A stretch of 64,000 bases of DNA, taken from the NCBI GenBank assembly GCA_016906335.1, contig JADEYG010000015.1, positions 434,001-498,000 of the forward strand, in the 5' to 3' direction. The notes below the pieces were generated by a model. That model had not been told where the DNA came from. It did no database searches and saw only the letters and a list, made by a program, of their open reading frames with translations. Below, piece after piece: positions 38,195 through 48,127 of this stretch (positions are counted from its first letter, which is position 1; every line of letters begins with the position of its first letter). Source of the stretch: Novakomyces olei (lineage: Eukaryota > Ascomycota > Novakomycetes > Novakomycetales > Novakomycetaceae). The position numbers and the translations under genes were made by a program.

Positions 38195-40303
38195 TCAAAG
38201 CTTCAACGCGGCCGACGTTTTAGCATCTTTATGTTTCCCATTGGCACCTTTTCTGTGCCCAGCAACGATTTTGCCTGTGGCCACGTCTCTCTGCTCTCCG
38301 TGCCGGCCGATAACTCTCACATTACCCGCCGCCAAATCACGAGTAAGCTGAAGCTTGTCCTGCTGCTGCGCAGTCTGAGCCTGTCCCTGACCTCGGCCGG
38401 CCAGTTCCTCAGCTCTTCGTCGGCGCTCAGCCTCACGTTTATGAGTGGCCCTGTTTTTGTCTCTCCGTCTAGCCGCCCGTTTCTCCTGACGCGTCATTTC
38501 TTCTCTGGAAATCGGAATCCCAGAATGACCAATGCGGTCTCCACCGCCGCCGCCACCCGAACCCGGCTGTTCCCGATCTCTCTGTGGTCGATAAACGTCC
38601 TGTGGGGCAAATGTGGAAGCAACACTTCCGGAAACTCCCGAGGGTTGAGCTTCTTCCATGCGTATTACAGGAACATTACGGACCTCAATGTCTCCAGTAG
38701 TGGTAGGCTTCGGTCTAAAATGCCACGAGGATAAAGCATCTAATTTTGCAACAACTTCAGACCAGAGCGACTCTATTTCCTTGTGAGCAGCGTCCAGTTT
38801 TTGCTCTGCTGCTGATGGATTATTACGCGGATCCGTCCGTTGTAAATGCTCCTGCTCGTACAATTCACCCAAACTCAGTTTGCTCTTAGACTCGTCAACC
38901 TGTAAGTCTCGAGACGGTTTGAAATCGTGCTGCTGCTGCTGCACTTGTGCGCGTCTATACATGACATCATCAAAGGCCTTGTTCAGTATGCGGTCTCGAA
39001 TCCTGTCTTCCAGAGCACTCGCCGTCTCTGCTGTGCTCAGAGGGACCGGCCTTGAGCTCTGCTCGTACTCTAGAGCACTTGCACTGCTATTGCTATTGCT
39101 ATTGCTTTGGCTCTTGCTATTTGCATTAGCATCATAAACCTCACCGTCCAGTAACGAGTTTACTGGCCGATCGTGCTTGCTGGCTTCACCTAGAAGCGCC
39201 CAGTTTTTAGCGGCCACATTCTCCTCCTCCAGCTGTGCAATCTGTGCAGCCAATTGCTCTTGCTTTCTCTCATGCAGCGATCGAGTCTCCCGTGAGGACT
39301 CTTGCTCGTCTTCGTCCGCAAACAAGTCTTGAGCCAGTCGGCCTCCAAACTCAGAGACATCTTTTTCCGATTGCTCGCCCGCCTCTTTTGCCTCCAAGTC
39401 TGAGTCCAATTCTCGTCCTTGTCCATCCAATTCCTCCTTGTCTTGGATGCTGAAGCGAACACGGGGCCTTTTGCCCCCACTAGTATCGTCGCCATCGTGC
39501 TTCCGTTTAGGCTGTAAAGATTTCTGAGGAGGAGCAAAAAAATCTGCGTAGAAAATCTCATTAGGATCGCCCCCATCCTCCCCATCGCTGGCAACTGCAT
39601 CCGGGTCTGCCGTATAGTCAAACTCTTCATCCTCTTCATTCTCACCGCCTTGCAGCGCATCGGCCTCGTCGGTTTCGAGCCGGAGAGTCTGCTTGTTGAA
39701 GGAGTCAATATCAAAGAATCCATCATTTAAACCGTGCTCGTCCTTTACGTACTCTGTAGATTGCGGCTCTATATAGCTTTGCTCATCTCCTTCCTCTTCG
39801 CTAAAGTCTTCATTGTCAAAGTATTCATCGCTTTCGCTCAATACTTCATTTGATCCTTCACTATTAGTTTCCAGAGACTCTTGTTCGTCTCTGCTCCCCG
39901 TTTCACTATCGCCTTCACTATCGCCTTCACTATCGCCTTCGCTACCGTCTTCAATAGAATATTCCTCTTCATCGCCTTTGCCCAGTGCTATCGGTAAAGA
40001 CTTGCTTTCAGTCGCAAAACCAATAGTATTTCCCACGACTTCATCCACAATAAGTCGTAACTGCTCGGAGACTTGATCGACCGTCATGTCTTCCACTAAT
40101 AACTCATCCAGTAAAAAGCCTTTGGGAATTGCTGGATCGATGAGAGACTTGACGGCATCAAGCGCCGTCCGCTTCGTATCGTCATTTGGAGCCAGAAATC
40201 TTGTTTGGTCTTTTTCCAGCACATCCAAAAAATCATGCGCCGTTTGGGCATTAGGCCTTGCGGCCCTGACACTTTGGTCGGAGGATGTGCTTGGCTGTAC
40301 CAT
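38195..40303 (-). CDS. MPP10: U3 snoRNP subunit Mpp10
   Basis: SSU processome component needed for 18S pre-rRNA cleavages; it forms a trimer with Imp3 and Imp4 in the nucleolus. Single exon, 702 aa. N-terminal block FLLDELLVEDMTVDQVSEQLRL-type. Several long acidic Glu/Asp/Ser runs (residues 110-180, 220-260) are typical of Mpp10. The conserved core is NPNEIFYADFF (about 250), RFSIQDKEEL, ALLGEASKHDRPVNSLLDGEVY, LGELYEQEHLQ, and then LSSWHFRPKP..DIEVRNVPVI. A basic tail follows (EKRAARRRDKN), where ribosome assembly factors carry nucleolar signals. A poly-Gly run (GGGGGG) near residue 600 is local. Confidence 0.94.
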   Translation of the reverse strand: MVQPSTSSDQSVRAARPNAQTAHDFLDVLEKDQTRFLAPNDDTKRTALDAVKSLIDPAIPKGFLLDELLVEDMTVDQVSEQLRLIVDEVVGNTIGFATESKSLPIALGKGDEEEYSIEDGSEGDSEGDSEGDSETGSRDEQESLETNSEGSNEVLSESDEYFDNEDFSEEEGDEQSYIEPQSTEYVKDEHGLNDGFFDIDSFNKQTLRLETDEADALQGGENEEDEEFDYTADPDAVASDGEDGGDPNEIFYADFFAPPQKSLQPKRKHDGDDTSGGKRPRVRFSIQDKEELDGQGRELDSDLEAKEAGEQSEKDVSEFGGRLAQDLFADEDEQESSRETRSLHERKQEQLAAQIAQLEEENVAAKNWALLGEASKHDRPVNSLLDGEVYDANANSKSQSNSNSNSSASALEYEQSSRPVPLSTAETASALEDRIRDRILNKAFDDVMYRRAQVQQQQHDFKPSRDLQVDESKSKLSLGELYEQEHLQRTDPRNNPSAAEQKLDAAHKEIESLWSEVVAKLDALSSWHFRPKPTTTGDIEVRNVPVIRMEEAQPSGVSGSVASTFAPQDVYRPQRDREQPGSGGGGGGDRIGHSGIPISREEMTRQEKRAARRRDKNRATHKREAERRRRAEELAGRGQGQAQTAQQQDKLQLTRDLAAGNVRVIGRHGEQRDVATGKIVAGHRKGANGKHKDAKTSAALKL

Positions 40304-40723
40304 TCACGCAGCAGTTCTAATTTTTTTTGCTGTAATTCTTGTAAATTATAGTCGAGATAAAGCGAGAAAATATACAGGAGTATTATAATATAGTAAAATA
40401 TATTGGGCAGTATAATACCAGAGTACCAGAGTATTGTGTATATATAAACATATCAGCTGTCCAACTTGCTGCTCGCTGTTTACTTGTACTCGCCATTACA
40501 TTAGTTAATATGCCCTCCTATATCATTTATTCGCTACCATTATTCCCTACTATTTTAGTCCCTGCTACTATCGCCTACTATTATTCCTCATTATTCCCTA
40601 TTATACAGCAGATTCATTCCGTAAATTACGTAAATACTAAGCTTTTTGGCCTTTAAACACAAATCAACTCCACAATTCGTCTTCCGAAAACAACAGCAAA
40701 TCTTTATTCCTAATCTTTACAGA
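40304..40723. other. Divergent promoter region MPP10/TMEM14
   Basis: 420 bp, AT-rich; CCTACTATT-type repeats at 40510-40610. No gene supported. Confidence 0.5.
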
Positions 40724-41262
40724 ATGAGCGCCAACGACCTCGACGTTTTTGGATACTCTTATGTAAGCTGCCGTCAATTTGGCAAGGCTTCTGACATGGA
40801 CAGGCCGCGTTTACTTTTGCCGGTGGAGTACTGGGTTACTATCGTGCACAGAGCACGGTCAGGTAAGGAAGGAGGTTACCAGGAAGGAACAAACAAGAAA
40901 AATGAAAAGAAATTAAAATAAGACATAAACCTTACGAAGCTGTTACTAATCCAAAAGCCTTGTATCTTCCACAGTCTTTGGAAGTCTACTCGCCTTTGGA
41001 GCCAACCTAACCTCCAAGAATCGTTCTAATGCTCACGTTATTTTCTGTATGACGTAGTAGTTGCAACGGGCTTAAACCATTAACAATCTAGGGACTTCTG
41101 CTCTGCTTGGATCTTTGTTTGGTGTTCGCTATAGCAAATCAAAGAAAGTATTCCCGGCGGGCATTATGGTGCTGATGTCGTACGTGCCCCTTTTACTGAC
41201 TTCAACACTGACGTCATAGTGCGATATCGGTCGTGCGCTACGGTCGCCGTATATTTGGCTAG
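40724..41262 (+). CDS. TMEM14-family small membrane protein
   Basis: Small four-helix membrane protein of the Tmemb_14 family (TMEM14C-like; mitochondrial inner membrane in animals, with a role in porphyrin transport). Five small exons: 40724-40762, 40804-40862, 40985-41046, 41092-41179 and 41220-41262; 96 aa in frame. Blocks: DLDVFGYSYAAFTFAGGVLGYYRAQST split by intron 1, SLLAFGANLTSKNRSNAHV, and TSALLGSLFGVRYSKSKKVF then PAGIMVLMS, the family's R(F/Y)..S.K..PAG signature. The exon 3 acceptor could alternatively be ten nucleotides upstream (40974), but only the one used keeps the frame. Function in this fungus is inferred from the family only. Confidence 0.87.
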
Positions 41263-41872
41263 TAACTGGTTAAGCCTGTGAAATTCGTCGTGGAATGCAA
41301 GTTTACAAGTTTCATACTGGCTTCGTAAATTTGACGGTTATGCTTTCAAGACTAGGACTAATGAATAAATGAATGAATAATTAACTTATTAATTGCCTTG
41401 AGTCGAACAACGCGTTTAGACGACTTTGGTTAAATATAGTAATAGAACTGAACGTTCATTTAAAATACTAGGAATTTCTTTTGCAGATCTTGGTCTTGAT
41501 AAATATAAAAGTCAACATAGAATTATTACATTATTTTCTAATTGTTACATCAAGATACAGCGGTCAAAACCGTACGCAGTAGAGATCATGATCTCAGTTG
41601 CCATTCGTCAACTCATTCAGGATATAATTAATCACGCTTTGGCAAGACTTTTGCAATTCTTTAGGTAAAAGGTGTAGACCCCGAGGAAATTATGCAAATA
41701 ATTAATAGCAATTTTGCTCTGAATACTGATGAATCAAGCAGTACAGAAATATAAAATTTGTGAGTTTAGGACAAAGAAGATATATAAATAAGGGAAACTG
41801 TAACACACATAGGACAAACCACTTCTTAAATGCGCACTACAAATCCTTCAGTGCTAAACGGCTTGTTGCTTC
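41263..41872. other. Convergent 3' regions
   Basis: 610 bp of AT-rich DNA between TMEM14 and the giant gene. A short plus-strand frame at 41426-41668 lacks an ATG at its 5' end and has no recognisable feature. Confidence 0.5.
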
Positions 41873-44800
41873 TTAATCTCTCCAATGACGTTTAGTCAAA
41901 GCGGGCTCACCACTGTCGCGATGAATTGCAAAAAACCGAGTGGAAGGTTTATCACAAAACAAAAGCCAGTCCGGTTGTGCAGAGCCCATTCCAATATACC
42001 TGTTTGAATCACTCAATTTCAAGTAGGAGTTAATTCGATCAATAGCGTCAAGGATCGCATCGTGTAAAACGTTGGTAAGCCTGAAAACTTCCTTTACATC
42101 AAGGATCTCACCGTCAACATGGCCCGTGAGCATTGGGACGATCTTGCACGACGGTATAATATTAAAAAAATAAATAGAATCAAACTTTGGATTTTTAGGT
42201 TTAATCTCGTGTCCCACGCTAAATTTTTCCAGCAGCTCGTTACCGAATGTTATATCGACAAAGTCATCAGAAAGAGATAGGACGGGCCGAGTGAATGAAG
42301 TATTGCGCCCATCGTCAGGTTTAAAGGGCAAATCACACCGCCATTCAGTGAATTCTCTTGGGGTTTGGCGGTACAAGAAATCTCTGAATTCCTTTGTCAA
42401 GGCCTTGTAACCAGGATCTGCAATCTGGACAAGCTTCTGCCCGGGAAAGGCTTCAGCGTACTCGGATTCCAGTTTGTCAAGTTTTTCCTCATCGTATTTT
42501 GCGGGTTGCGATTGTATAGACAGATGATAACTAAAAGGCTTTTGCCTGTTATGAGGATTTTCATCGCAGACCTCTTTGCTCGTGCTGATTTTCGATACAA
42601 ACACAGTAGTGTTGCGTCCTCGACTCCAAATGATTTCATTTGCCATTGCCACCATATCCATCATGTCTTCCCGTATGATTCGATCCATTTCGATGGCATT
42701 TTTAGAGCTGTCTTCATAATAGTTCGAGGCCCTGAAAAGCTGCCGAGTTATCTCGCAAGTTGTGTTAATACTAATCGACACAAGGTATTGTAATGCATTC
42801 TTTTTCTGACCATTTTCGAAAACTAGCTCCTTGTACAAAGTACGCTCTCCGTCCTTGTAACCCTTCAGATCATACTTGAAGAGTCTTTCCTCAACAGGCA
42901 TATCAAGGGTTATATCTTCTGCATAGTCCTTCAACATAGAAAGTGCAATCCGCGGTCTGGGGTTATTGCATGGACCAACATGCGTGAGCCGGCAGCGCAT
43001 TTCTGTGAGCCAATAATATTTGTATCTTCTCAAAACTTTCTCCTTAAAAAAGCTCTTGTAAGAAGGAATAAGACCTGGTATTAACCCGTCCTTTAGGATT
43101 CTGGCCACATAAGCTGTCCGTGGTCTTTGCGCCAACTCTATACCACAATTTCTGTATGCAGGTTCGGTTGTGGGGAACACTAGCAGCTCTGGTGCTACCG
43201 TAAAGCTTTCCGTAGTCGTAACAGTGCTAGTAATCACACTAGTATTTACACTAGTACTTATGCTGGTAACAGTACTTATATCTAGCCTTGTCGTTGTGCT
43301 AACGCTAACATTGACGCTAAAAAGGGTGGAGACAGTTGTAATGAGCCGGGTCAGGTTGCGAGCGGGCAGGACGGTGGGACAAGTACACGCGGGCAAAACG
43401 AGCGGGGACAGGGTCCTGTTCTCATGGCCAGGCTGCTTTAGTACCCTGCTCTTGTCAGGCACACTGGCATTAACCTGGTAAAGGTCGGGGTGGCTCTTTG
43501 GTCTATCCCCAGTTCTATAGCTGGCATCGCTCTGATTGTGCGAGCCAGCCAGACCCGAGGCGAGTGCTGTTTCGTTGCTCTGTATGCCTGGCATAGTCAT
43601 ATTCTTAGTAAAACCCCCAGCGAGCCCGCTCTGCTCTGCATCCAGTCCGCCCAACCCGCCGCGTGTACCATTCTGCTGTAGTGCAAGTGTAGTAGTACTA
43701 TTTGCAGCATTGATAGCATGCATGTACCCGCCAGTCTCAATGGCCTCGGCGCCCTGAGTACTCTCAGAGCCGTCAGAGCCCCGGATCAATGTTATGGTGA
43801 CTGTAGCGCGTAAATGGTCGGGCAGACTGGAAGTGTTGTACTGGCCGATGGCACCCGGGCCATTGTCTACTATCATGGAGGGTGCAAAGCGTCCATAGAC
43901 TGTCGAGGCTTCCGTCTGCTGTAGCGGGCAAGCCGTAATAAAGATGGCAGAGAAACTGCAAGAAGAAATGGGAGGCAGTAGAGGGTTGAGTGTTGCGTTT
44001 GGCAGTGCAAACGCTGTAGAGTTGCCGGGTGAAAAAAGCGTTGGGCCAGTCTGATTGCCAGCCAGAGCCGCAGAGGCCACAGCGTCTATAGGTAAATACT
44101 TTGGCCGTCTCGTGAGTTCGTGTCTGGAATTTGGTGCGTCCATTGGCACACCTGTCGAAGCATTAGAAGATGTATTAAAAGCAGCCGGAAAAGCGTCGAT
44201 AGGGCCAGTGGCATTGCTGTGGCGTTGAATACCGCTCGGCGTGCGTCCAGGTTCGTTATTGTCAGTGTGAGATTGTCTTTCTGCTTCAACGTTACCAGGT
44301 ACAAGCTCTGAAATGTGTAAACCCGGAAAATCGGGATGGGCCGTGGCATTAATCAAATTTGAGCCATTCCTATCAGCCACAGTCTCATTGGAAGAATAGA
44401 CTAACCACGTCCCAGCTGTGCCGTTAATGGTCCCATTGTGACGCTCATGCTCGTCCTTATTTGAAGTCTCGTCCTTATTTGAAGTCTCGTCCTTATTTGA
44501 AGTCTCTTCCTTGTTTAAAGTCTCTTCCTTATTTGAAGTCTCTTCCTTGTTTAAAGTCTCTTCCTTTATCGAGCTCCATGAAACAAATCTATTCTGTGCA
44601 GATTCAAAAAGGGGCACTGACCCAAAAAGAATTCTGTCGTCTGTTTTTTTTGAAATCAGAGTCAAAGTGACTCTGTCAGCATCCGCCTGGACTCTGCTTG
44701 TAACTGTAACTGAAAAATTAGTACGTATTCCGGCCTGGCTCGTTCCGGAACTGCTGACTGCTCCTTCTTGGCTCTTTGTAGAATTGGCTTTTGCCACGGC

Positions 44801-47800
44801 ACTGCCTACTGTGTAGGTGGCCTCTGTGCGGTTTAATCTTGCATCTGTCCTGCCTGTTTTTGCCGCTTCCGAGCTTTTACGTTTGCCCCCCTCACCATCC
44901 GGCCAGGAGGACTCTGCCCCATTGGCGTTTGTACTATAATAATTAAATAAAAACGTGCTGGTCTTGTTAGACACGGCAAACGTGCCACTGCTGCCCTGTG
45001 ACACAGGGCGCGTAGAGTTAACCGCGATCCGTTGAGAGGAGTCAACTGTACGTGTCAATTGCTCAGACCTCTCTTCGCCGCTCTGTGTCTCCTCGTCGCT
45101 GCTTATTGTCGGATTAAAGCTGTCTCGTACTTCTGTTGGTGCTTTTTGCTGCGTGTATTGTGGTTTAGCGCTGTTGGGAGCTGTCGTATTCGCACTCGCT
45201 GTTGCAGGAACGTTTCGGGTCTTGTCGGCGGCCATTGCTCGGCTCACCGATTCAGTGGCAATTTTGTTTTGGTGGGTTTCAGAGTACGGCTCCCATACCT
45301 CATTGGCCTCTTGGGCCTCTTGGGCCTCTTGGGTCTCTTGGGCCTCTTGTCTCGTCGCACTGCCCGCACTTTCAGGTACTCTGCCATTGCTGTTTGTCTG
45401 TAAAGCATCTTGCGGCACTTGCTGTGACGTTTTATTGCCAAAGGAGACCACAATCGCGGCTGTTCTATTTGACGTGTCATTATTGCGGTCAGCAGTAGCC
45501 GTTGTTGATGCAAAAGTGTGCTTTGCTCCACTTTGCCTGTTTGGCTTATTAGCGTTGGCCAATGCATGTCTGTAATCCCGATCTGGCTCGCTTTTGCCTT
45601 TAGCTGGCTCTACCTCCGCAGGCGACGGTCGGCTTGTACCATGTCCTTGTCCGCCAGGGTTATTCGTACCCTCATTGCTCTGGGCTATAGCATTAATGGC
45701 GTTGATCTGTGTGCTATTTGAAGGGTGCTTAACGGTTCCATTCAGACTCGTGTCATCTGTGGACTGTATTGGAAATGGCTCCCCATGATCGCCATGCTCA
45801 AAGTGACTTTGGACATCTTGCATATTTACTCTACTATCTGTACTTTCAGGTCTGTACGCCTGCCCGTTTGAAGGCTTATCCTCAGCTCCTTTTGTAATAG
45901 TTGTCAGAGGTTTGAACAGATGCGCACTTTGGCTCTCCGTGGGCTCATTCTTTTCTTGTTTTGGGCTATTGTTTTCTCGGTCCTCCGGCTTTATCTTTGT
46001 GTGAGTGTGCTTCATGCCGTGCCGTGAACCTTTGTATTTTTCTCCTGTCTGCCCCGCCTTGTTTCCATGAGTTTGCTTTCTATCATCATCATCATCATCT
46101 TTTTCTTCTTTATCTTCTTCTTTATCTTCTTCTTTATCTTCTTCTTCTTCACCATTGTGACCGTTTTCATGTGGGCTATTTGCCTTTTCCTCACGCTGCT
46201 TATCTTGTGACTTTCTGGGACTGTCGTCTTGAACCATCGTTTGAGCTCTGGGCAAGTCTTCTTTCTGAGTTTTGTCTTGTTTTGCCTTTGCGCTATTTCT
46301 GTTGTCATTTCCCTTCATGTCTTTGTTAACAGCAGTATTGTGTTTTTCTAGAGATAATTTTTCGTCATCCTTCGGTATTGCCTTTGCGCTATTTCTGTTG
46401 TCATTTCCCTTCGTGTCTTTGTTAACAGCAGTATTGTGTTTTTCTAGAGATAATTTTTCGTCATCCTTCGGTACATCATTTTGGGCACCAGAAGCATTGG
46501 CTTCAGTGTTTTTGGTTTTCCTCGGATCTCTCGCCTTGCCTTTGTTTACGGCTTCTCGTTCTGTTTCTCCTGGATTTTTTGTCGCATCTCCTTCGCGAGA
46601 CCCTACATTATTGCCATTATCTTCGTGTTCTCGAGATTGCTGACTGTCGCCATTGTGGTCATCGCCGTGTAGGTTCCGATGGTCGTCTATAGCAGGTGCA
46701 TTCTGTTGTTTGTAATTATCATGAGCTTTAGCTTTCTGGCTATTTCTTAATTCTTTGTTTGAGGGATTTTGCTGTTCTTCAACTCGTTCACTTTGTGGAT
46801 CTATTGGTGCGGGTTTGGATTGCTGCTCATCGGCGTTGGGATCTGTTTCGGATTCCTGTTGGCTCTTCTTGGAGTCGTTGCTGTTGCCAGAACTCTTATC
46901 CTTGTTCCCTTTTGAATTGCTGATAGATTTGTGCTTGCCCTTGGCAAGCGTCTTTACCTTTGGTATTTGATCCTTTCTACGCTCGCTAGAGTCTCTGGAG
47001 GTACCACGGTCAACGTCGCTCTTATCGACGCCGCTCTTATCGACGCCGCTCTTATCGACGCCGCTCTTATCGACGCCGCTCTTATCGACGCCGCTCTTAT
47101 CGACGCCGTTCTTATCAACGTCATTCTTGTATTTTGAATGATCCTGCGCTGACTCAGCACCAAGAAGAGCTGGCTCTTTGCTATCGTCGATGGGCAAAGC
47201 AACTCTACCGTCTCTGTGACCATTGGAGTTTTGGCGGCCCCCTTTATGTTTATCCACATCCACATCAAATGATCTCGTTGCATTAGAGTTGTTATTGAGA
47301 GCCGAAGTCTGGCTATAATTTGACCATTTGAGTTCGTGTTGGCTTGTATTTTTGAACGGGGTTTTTTTTTGAGCTTTACGAAATTCCTCATACTGCTCCT
47401 TGCCGATTGATCTAGCTGTTTTTGCGATAAAACTAGCAGACGCATCAACGCTTTCGTCCAAACCTTGGTCCTTTCTGAAAATTTCAAACAAGTCTCTTGT
47501 TGAATTTGACTGCTGTATTGGTCTAGCTTTCTGGTATTTTGTTCGCCCTGTATTGTCTTTTGCGGCAGGTACAGATCTTTTTTTAATTACCATTTTCAAA
47601 GCTTTCGATTGGTAAGCTGCTCTATCTTCAAGTGCTACTAGATCATCGATTTTGTTGTTATGTTGCAATTGCTCATGATCCGCTCGAATTTCCTGTTCTC
47701 CGTTGCAAGACGTTTTCTTACCTTGTGCAACTGCGTCACATTGTGAGTCTAGATCGCTGTCGTCGTTGCTGTCTCTTTCAGAAGTATGTTTTTCTTTTTT

Positions 47801-48127
47801 ACCTTTTTCTTTGTCATAAAGCCCGCCGAGTGTCACGCTGCCTGCCAGTTGCTTACCTTCTATTGAATCAAGATCTCGTGGTATCTCTTTGTGTCCTAAT
47901 ATTGTACAGCATTTTGGATCGGGGCAATTACCATTGTCGAATACTAAACTCAGGCATTCCGAGATGGAATCTGCTTCTTGCTGAGCGGCTACCTTTTGAT
48001 ATTGGAGGCTATTTGCAATTTCGGGTGAAAATGCAGCTACAGCCCGAAATCTACCCAATGGGGTCTGTGGCAGAAACAGCACCGATGCTACTGTAATCAA
48101 AAGCAACCGATTTACTTCTGGTAACAT
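41873..48127 (-). CDS. Giant secreted repeat-rich protein, family unknown
   Basis: I do not recognise this protein. It has 2084 codons in one exon. A hydrophobic N-terminus (LLLITVASVLFL, residues 8-19) looks like a signal peptide. A Cys cluster follows (CLSLVFDNGNCPDPKCC, about 58-74). Residues 100-800 are very polar (Lys, Asp, Asn, Ser, Glu) with several in-frame tandem repeats. Residues 850-1600 are Asn/Ser/Thr-rich with dozens of N-x-S/T sites, consistent with a heavily glycosylated extracellular stalk. A Val/Thr/Ser segment (SVNVSVSTTTRLD, about 1600-1640) leads into a different C-terminal domain of about 440 residues (from CGIELAQRP). That domain is rich in aromatic and charged residues, has scattered cysteines, no transmembrane helix and no repeats, and looks globular. 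A secreted or wall-associated role is inference. Confidence 0.85.
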   Translation of the reverse strand: MLPEVNRLLLITVASVLFLPQTPLGRFRAVAAFSPEIANSLQYQKVAAQQEADSISECLSLVFDNGNCPDPKCCTILGHKEIPRDLDSIEGKQLAGSVTLGGLYDKEKGKKEKHTSERDSNDDSDLDSQCDAVAQGKKTSCNGEQEIRADHEQLQHNNKIDDLVALEDRAAYQSKALKMVIKKRSVPAAKDNTGRTKYQKARPIQQSNSTRDLFEIFRKDQGLDESVDASASFIAKTARSIGKEQYEEFRKAQKKTPFKNTSQHELKWSNYSQTSALNNNSNATRSFDVDVDKHKGGRQNSNGHRDGRVALPIDDSKEPALLGAESAQDHSKYKNDVDKNGVDKSGVDKSGVDKSGVDKSGVDKSGVDKSDVDRGTSRDSSERRKDQIPKVKTLAKGKHKSISNSKGNKDKSSGNSNDSKKSQQESETDPNADEQQSKPAPIDPQSERVEEQQNPSNKELRNSQKAKAHDNYKQQNAPAIDDHRNLHGDDHNGDSQQSREHEDNGNNVGSREGDATKNPGETEREAVNKGKARDPRKTKNTEANASGAQNDVPKDDEKLSLEKHNTAVNKDTKGNDNRNSAKAIPKDDEKLSLEKHNTAVNKDMKGNDNRNSAKAKQDKTQKEDLPRAQTMVQDDSPRKSQDKQREEKANSPHENGHNGEEEEDKEEDKEEDKEEKDDDDDDRKQTHGNKAGQTGEKYKGSRHGMKHTHTKIKPEDRENNSPKQEKNEPTESQSAHLFKPLTTITKGAEDKPSNGQAYRPESTDSRVNMQDVQSHFEHGDHGEPFPIQSTDDTSLNGTVKHPSNSTQINAINAIAQSNEGTNNPGGQGHGTSRPSPAEVEPAKGKSEPDRDYRHALANANKPNRQSGAKHTFASTTATADRNNDTSNRTAAIVVSFGNKTSQQVPQDALQTNSNGRVPESAGSATRQEAQETQEAQEAQEANEVWEPYSETHQNKIATESVSRAMAADKTRNVPATASANTTAPNSAKPQYTQQKAPTEVRDSFNPTISSDEETQSGEERSEQLTRTVDSSQRIAVNSTRPVSQGSSGTFAVSNKTSTFLFNYYSTNANGAESSWPDGEGGKRKSSEAAKTGRTDARLNRTEATYTVGSAVAKANSTKSQEGAVSSSGTSQAGIRTNFSVTVTSRVQADADRVTLTLISKKTDDRILFGSVPLFESAQNRFVSWSSIKEETLNKEETSNKEETLNKEETSNKDETSNKDETSNKDEHERHNGTINGTAGTWLVYSSNETVADRNGSNLINATAHPDFPGLHISELVPGNVEAERQSHTDNNEPGRTPSGIQRHSNATGPIDAFPAAFNTSSNASTGVPMDAPNSRHELTRRPKYLPIDAVASAALAGNQTGPTLFSPGNSTAFALPNATLNPLLPPISSCSFSAIFITACPLQQTEASTVYGRFAPSMIVDNGPGAIGQYNTSSLPDHLRATVTITLIRGSDGSESTQGAEAIETGGYMHAINAANSTTTLALQQNGTRGGLGGLDAEQSGLAGGFTKNMTMPGIQSNETALASGLAGSHNQSDASYRTGDRPKSHPDLYQVNASVPDKSRVLKQPGHENRTLSPLVLPACTCPTVLPARNLTRLITTVSTLFSVNVSVSTTTRLDISTVTSISTSVNTSVITSTVTTTESFTVAPELLVFPTTEPAYRNCGIELAQRPRTAYVARILKDGLIPGLIPSYKSFFKEKVLRRYKYYWLTEMRCRLTHVGPCNNPRPRIALSMLKDYAEDITLDMPVEERLFKYDLKGYKDGERTLYKELVFENGQKKNALQYLVSISINTTCEITRQLFRASNYYEDSSKNAIEMDRIIREDMMDMVAMANEIIWSRGRNTTVFVSKISTSKEVCDENPHNRQKPFSYHLSIQSQPAKYDEEKLDKLESEYAEAFPGQKLVQIADPGYKALTKEFRDFLYRQTPREFTEWRCDLPFKPDDGRNTSFTRPVLSLSDDFVDITFGNELLEKFSVGHEIKPKNPKFDSIYFFNIIPSCKIVPMLTGHVDGEILDVKEVFRLTNVLHDAILDAIDRINSYLKLSDSNRYIGMGSAQPDWLLFCDKPSTRFFAIHRDSGEPALTKRHWRD
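44452..44572. repeat. In-frame 15-nt repeat (KEETS/KEETL)
   Basis: About eight units of GTCTC(G/T)TCCTTATTTGAA encode alternating ETSNKE/ETLNKE/ETSNKD blocks near residues 1185-1225 of the giant protein. Confidence 0.9.
46081..46150. repeat. TCTTCTTTATC/ATC acidic repeat
   Basis: TTATCTTCTTC and CATCAT units encode EEDKEEDKEED and a poly-Asp run (residues about 660-682) in the giant protein. Confidence 0.85.
46290..46475. repeat. 96-bp tandem duplication inside the giant gene
   Basis: Two adjacent copies of a 32-codon block beginning (V/I)PKDDEKLSLEKHNTAVNKD differ at only a few bases (for example Thr to Met), so the duplication is recent. Confidence 0.92.
47010..47118. repeat. 15-bp tandem repeat encoding VDKSG
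   Basis: Seven near-identical units of GACGCCGCTCTTATC give repeated GVDKS at about residues 337-372 of the giant protein; the outer units have diverged (VDKNG, VDKSD, VDRG). Confidence 0.95.

Noticed and set aside
41426-41668. Small plus-strand frame between TMEM14 and the giant gene
   Set aside because: No ATG at its start, AT-rich composition, no motif.
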